Positions 23,811 to 25,543 of a DNA stretch of 25,543 nt are shown here, one piece after another. A program made the position numbers and the translations under genes. The DNA lies in NCBI GenBank assembly GCA_029942065.1, contig JAPYTY010000003.1:1-25543 (forward strand), given 5' to 3'. Source of the stretch: Acidobacteriota bacterium (GTDB lineage: Bacteria > Acidobacteriota > UBA6911 > RPQK01 > JADFOI01). Positions within the stretch are counted from its first letter, which is position 1. The number at the start of each line of letters is the position of its first letter. The notes under the pieces were generated by a model. It was not told where the DNA came from and did no database searches. It worked only from the letters and a program-made list of their open reading frames with translations.

Positions 23811-24806
23811 TTGAAGTTTGCGATTCTGGATGATTATCAGCAGGCGGCTGAGCAGATGGTCGACTGGTCCGAGCTGCCCGATCAGGTCGAACTCCAGGTC
23901 TTTACCGACCACCTGGCGGACGAGAGCAAACTGGCGGAACGTCTCAGGGACTTCCAGATCATCATGGGGATGCGGGAGCGGACCCCCTTTCCCCGCTCGC
24001 TGCTTCTCCAGTTGCCCGAACTACGGCTTTTGATCACCACCGGAGATCACAACGCGGCTTTCGACCTGGAGGCGGCCACCGAGCTGGGTATCGTTGTTGG
24101 CGGCACCGGTGCGGCAGGCGAGGGCCCGACCGAACTCACCTGGGGTCTCATCCTTGGATTGTTGCGCAACCTGCCCCAGGAAGACCGCCGAACCCGCCAG
24201 GGCAGCTGGGGAACCACGGTCGGTGCGGGAATCAAGGGCAGAACGCTGGGGCTGCTGGGGCTGGGGCACATCGGAGCCCGGATGGCCCGGGTCGGCCAGG
24301 CCTTCGACATGAATATTCTGGCCTGGAGCCAGAACCTGAGTGCCGAAAGAGCTGCGGAATGCGGAGCCACCCTGGTGGATAAGGAGGGCCTGCTTCGAGA
24401 TTCCGACATCCTCTCGGTTCACGTGAGGCTCGGCGACCGCACGCGGGGTCTGATCGGAGCCGGTGAACTGGACCTGATGAAGCCTTCCGCCTACCTGGTC
24501 AATACCTCGCGAGGCCAGATCATCGAAGAAAAGGCCTTGATCGATGCGCTTGAGCGGGGCGCCATTGCCGGGGCGGCCCTGGACACCTACGATGTCGAAC
24601 CGCTTCCACCGGAGCATCCCTTCTTGAGACTACCCAATATGGTACTCAGCCCCCACCTGGGATATGTGATCCAGGAAAACTATCAAGTCTACTTCACCGG
24701 TGTCCTGGAGAGCATCCAGGCATTCAGCACGGGAAGGCCCGTCAGGGTGCTCAATCCCGAGGTCCTGGAATCCCCCCAACTCCGTGCTCCTCAGGAGCCG
24801 ACCTGA
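23811..24806 (+). CDS. D-2-hydroxyacid dehydrogenase family protein
   Basis: Has 331 residues from a TTG at 23811 with AAGGAG 10 nt upstream; the frame is open to 23754 but those codons are not family-like, and MKFAILDDYQQ is the usual N-terminus. The NAD-binding motif GLLGLGHIG is at 147-155. The catalytic triad positions are Arg234 (NTSRGQIIE), Glu263 (DVEPLP) and His282 (SPHLGY). Family members reduce 2-keto acids to D-2-hydroxyacids using NAD(P)H, but the substrate cannot be told from sequence; it resembles the phosphoglycerate dehydrogenase-like subgroup without a C-terminal ACT domain. It lies between two DUF5916 paralogues, the left one divergent. Confidence 0.93.
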   Translation: MKFAILDDYQQAAEQMVDWSELPDQVELQVFTDHLADESKLAERLRDFQIIMGMRERTPFPRSLLLQLPELRLLITTGDHNAAFDLEAATELGIVVGGTGAAGEGPTELTWGLILGLLRNLPQEDRRTRQGSWGTTVGAGIKGRTLGLLGLGHIGARMARVGQAFDMNILAWSQNLSAERAAECGATLVDKEGLLRDSDILSVHVRLGDRTRGLIGAGELDLMKPSAYLVNTSRGQIIEEKALIDALERGAIAGAALDTYDVEPLPPEHPFLRLPNMVLSPHLGYVIQENYQVYFTGVLESIQAFSTGRPVRVLNPEVLESPQLRAPQEPT

Positions 24807-24930
24807 CCGTCTGCGGCCGTTTCAAATCAAATCCGCTATGATGAATAGGGCGAGTGGAAAGAAATTTCTGGTTGAATTTGAAACAACCTTGCTTGAGTTC
24901 ATAGAAAGGCCAACCGTCGTTAGAAACACA

Positions 24931-25497
24931 ATGCAAAAGGCCCCTCTATTCCTGGAAATCTACTTGATCATTGGTGTCATGGCAAGCCCGGGTCTCGCCC
25001 AGGTGACCCCGCGTCCTTCGGCCCGGGCGCTTCGGATAAAAGAGGAGCCGATTCTGGATGGGGTGCTCGATGATCCTGTTTGGCAGCAGGCCTCACCGGT
25101 TGGACCCTTTCGTCAACGCAACCCTCAGGAGGGATCCCCTGGCACGGAACCAACCGAGGTGCGGATCGTCTATTCCGACGATGCAATCTTTTTTGGCGTC
25201 ATCTGTTACGCCTCGCAACCCGATCGAATCATTGCAACCCAGAGGGCACGCGACGCCAATCTTCAGTTTGATGACAGCTTTTCCATCATCCTGGATACCC
25301 TCCAAAGTCATCGCAACGCTTTTTTGTTTCAGATGAATCCCCTGGGTGAACGCTTCGATTCCTGGATCACGGATGAAGGCTCGCGAACCTCCCCGGAATG
25401 GGATGAAAGATGGGAGGTCCTGGCCCATTCCCTCTACGACTTTGCTGCGCTGGTCTATTTAAGGAACTTGTTCCAAAAAAAAGATGACATTGGCTGA
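24931..25497 (+). pseudogene. 5' fragment of a second CBM9/DUF5916 protein
   Basis: The ATG at 24931 opens a clean signal peptide (MQKAPLFLEIYLIIGVMAS, then PGLAQ). It is followed by a CBM9-like domain paralogous to the protein at 21427: ILDGVLDDPVWQQA, TEVRIVYSDDAIFFGVICY, DDSFSIILDTLQSHRNAFLFQMNPLG and SPEWDERWEV. At the point where the family continues with a GWxAEIAIPF strand (about 25420) homology ends, and 26 unrelated codons lead to a TGA at 25497. The usual length is 700 residues or more, so the gene is interrupted or frameshifted. No good Shine-Dalgarno precedes the ATG. Upstream, 24807-24930 holds only a TATGAT at 24837-24842 that could be a -10 box. Confidence 0.75.
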
Positions 25498-25543
25498 GGG
25501 GGAGGTAGCCCGAATTATGCATGATGCGGGCTAAGGGTAGGTC
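25422..25543. mobile_element. possible end of an inserted element
   Basis: Sequence after the DUF5916 homology break has no coding similarity I recognise. It carries the inverted repeat TAGCCCG (25506-25512)/CGGGCTA (25527-25533) around an A/T-rich core with ATGCAT, of the kind seen near insertion-sequence ends. The window stops before any transposase could be seen. Confidence 0.3.

Overview
The window reads as a chromosomal segment of a Gram-negative, GC-rich bacterium, most likely an acidobacterium or a close relative. That assignment is inference from gene content: CdnL, zinc-type HemB, a large MoxR/VWA operon with DUF4159 and DUF4175 genes, a streptogramin-lyase-like propeller, a GYD protein, paralogous CBM9/DUF5916 outer-membrane-type proteins, and many short dispersed palindromic repeats. 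No rRNA or phage gene is visible.

Left part (1-4.1 kb): housekeeping genes separated by repeat-rich gaps. cdnL (+) has a near-consensus promoter. On the minus strand, in order of transcription, lie hom (homoserine dehydrogenase), a CAT-anticodon tRNA and hemB. The gaps hold two foldback elements of about 200 bp (741-938 and 2074-2275). The second ends inside the hemB start site, so its arm could pair with the hemB ribosome binding site.

Centre (4.1-18.7 kb): one long plus-strand unit of eight genes forms the main system. In order it encodes a membrane VWA/GATase-like protein, a secreted clan-CD (caspase/legumain-like) protein with Ser where the catalytic Cys should be, a secreted TPR protein with an HExxH metallopeptidase domain, a DUF4159 protein, a MoxR AAA+ ATPase, a DUF58 protein, a BatA-like VWA membrane protein and a DUF4175 membrane protein with a long coiled coil and a Gln-rich tail. 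By analogy with MoxR-Bat systems, the ATPase probably remodels or loads VWA partners at the inner membrane, and the secreted peptidase-like and TPR parts act in the periplasm. Arrays of short hairpins with variable, compensating stems and constant spacers fill three of the intercistronic gaps and divide the operon into four blocks.

Right part (18.7-25.5 kb): tRNA-Leu(CAA) with encoded CCA; a secreted c-type cytochrome/Vgb-like propeller fusion (-); two tiny, translationally coupled membrane-peptide genes (-); a GYD protein (-); a DUF5916 protein (-) whose start codon lies in the loop of a perfect inverted repeat; a D-2-hydroxyacid dehydrogenase (+); and the 5' part of a second DUF5916 paralogue (+) that loses homology about 120 bp before the window ends, probably at an insertion.

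Gaps over about 300 bp: only 653-1083 lacks a gene entirely; it holds dispersed repeats and no credible ORF.
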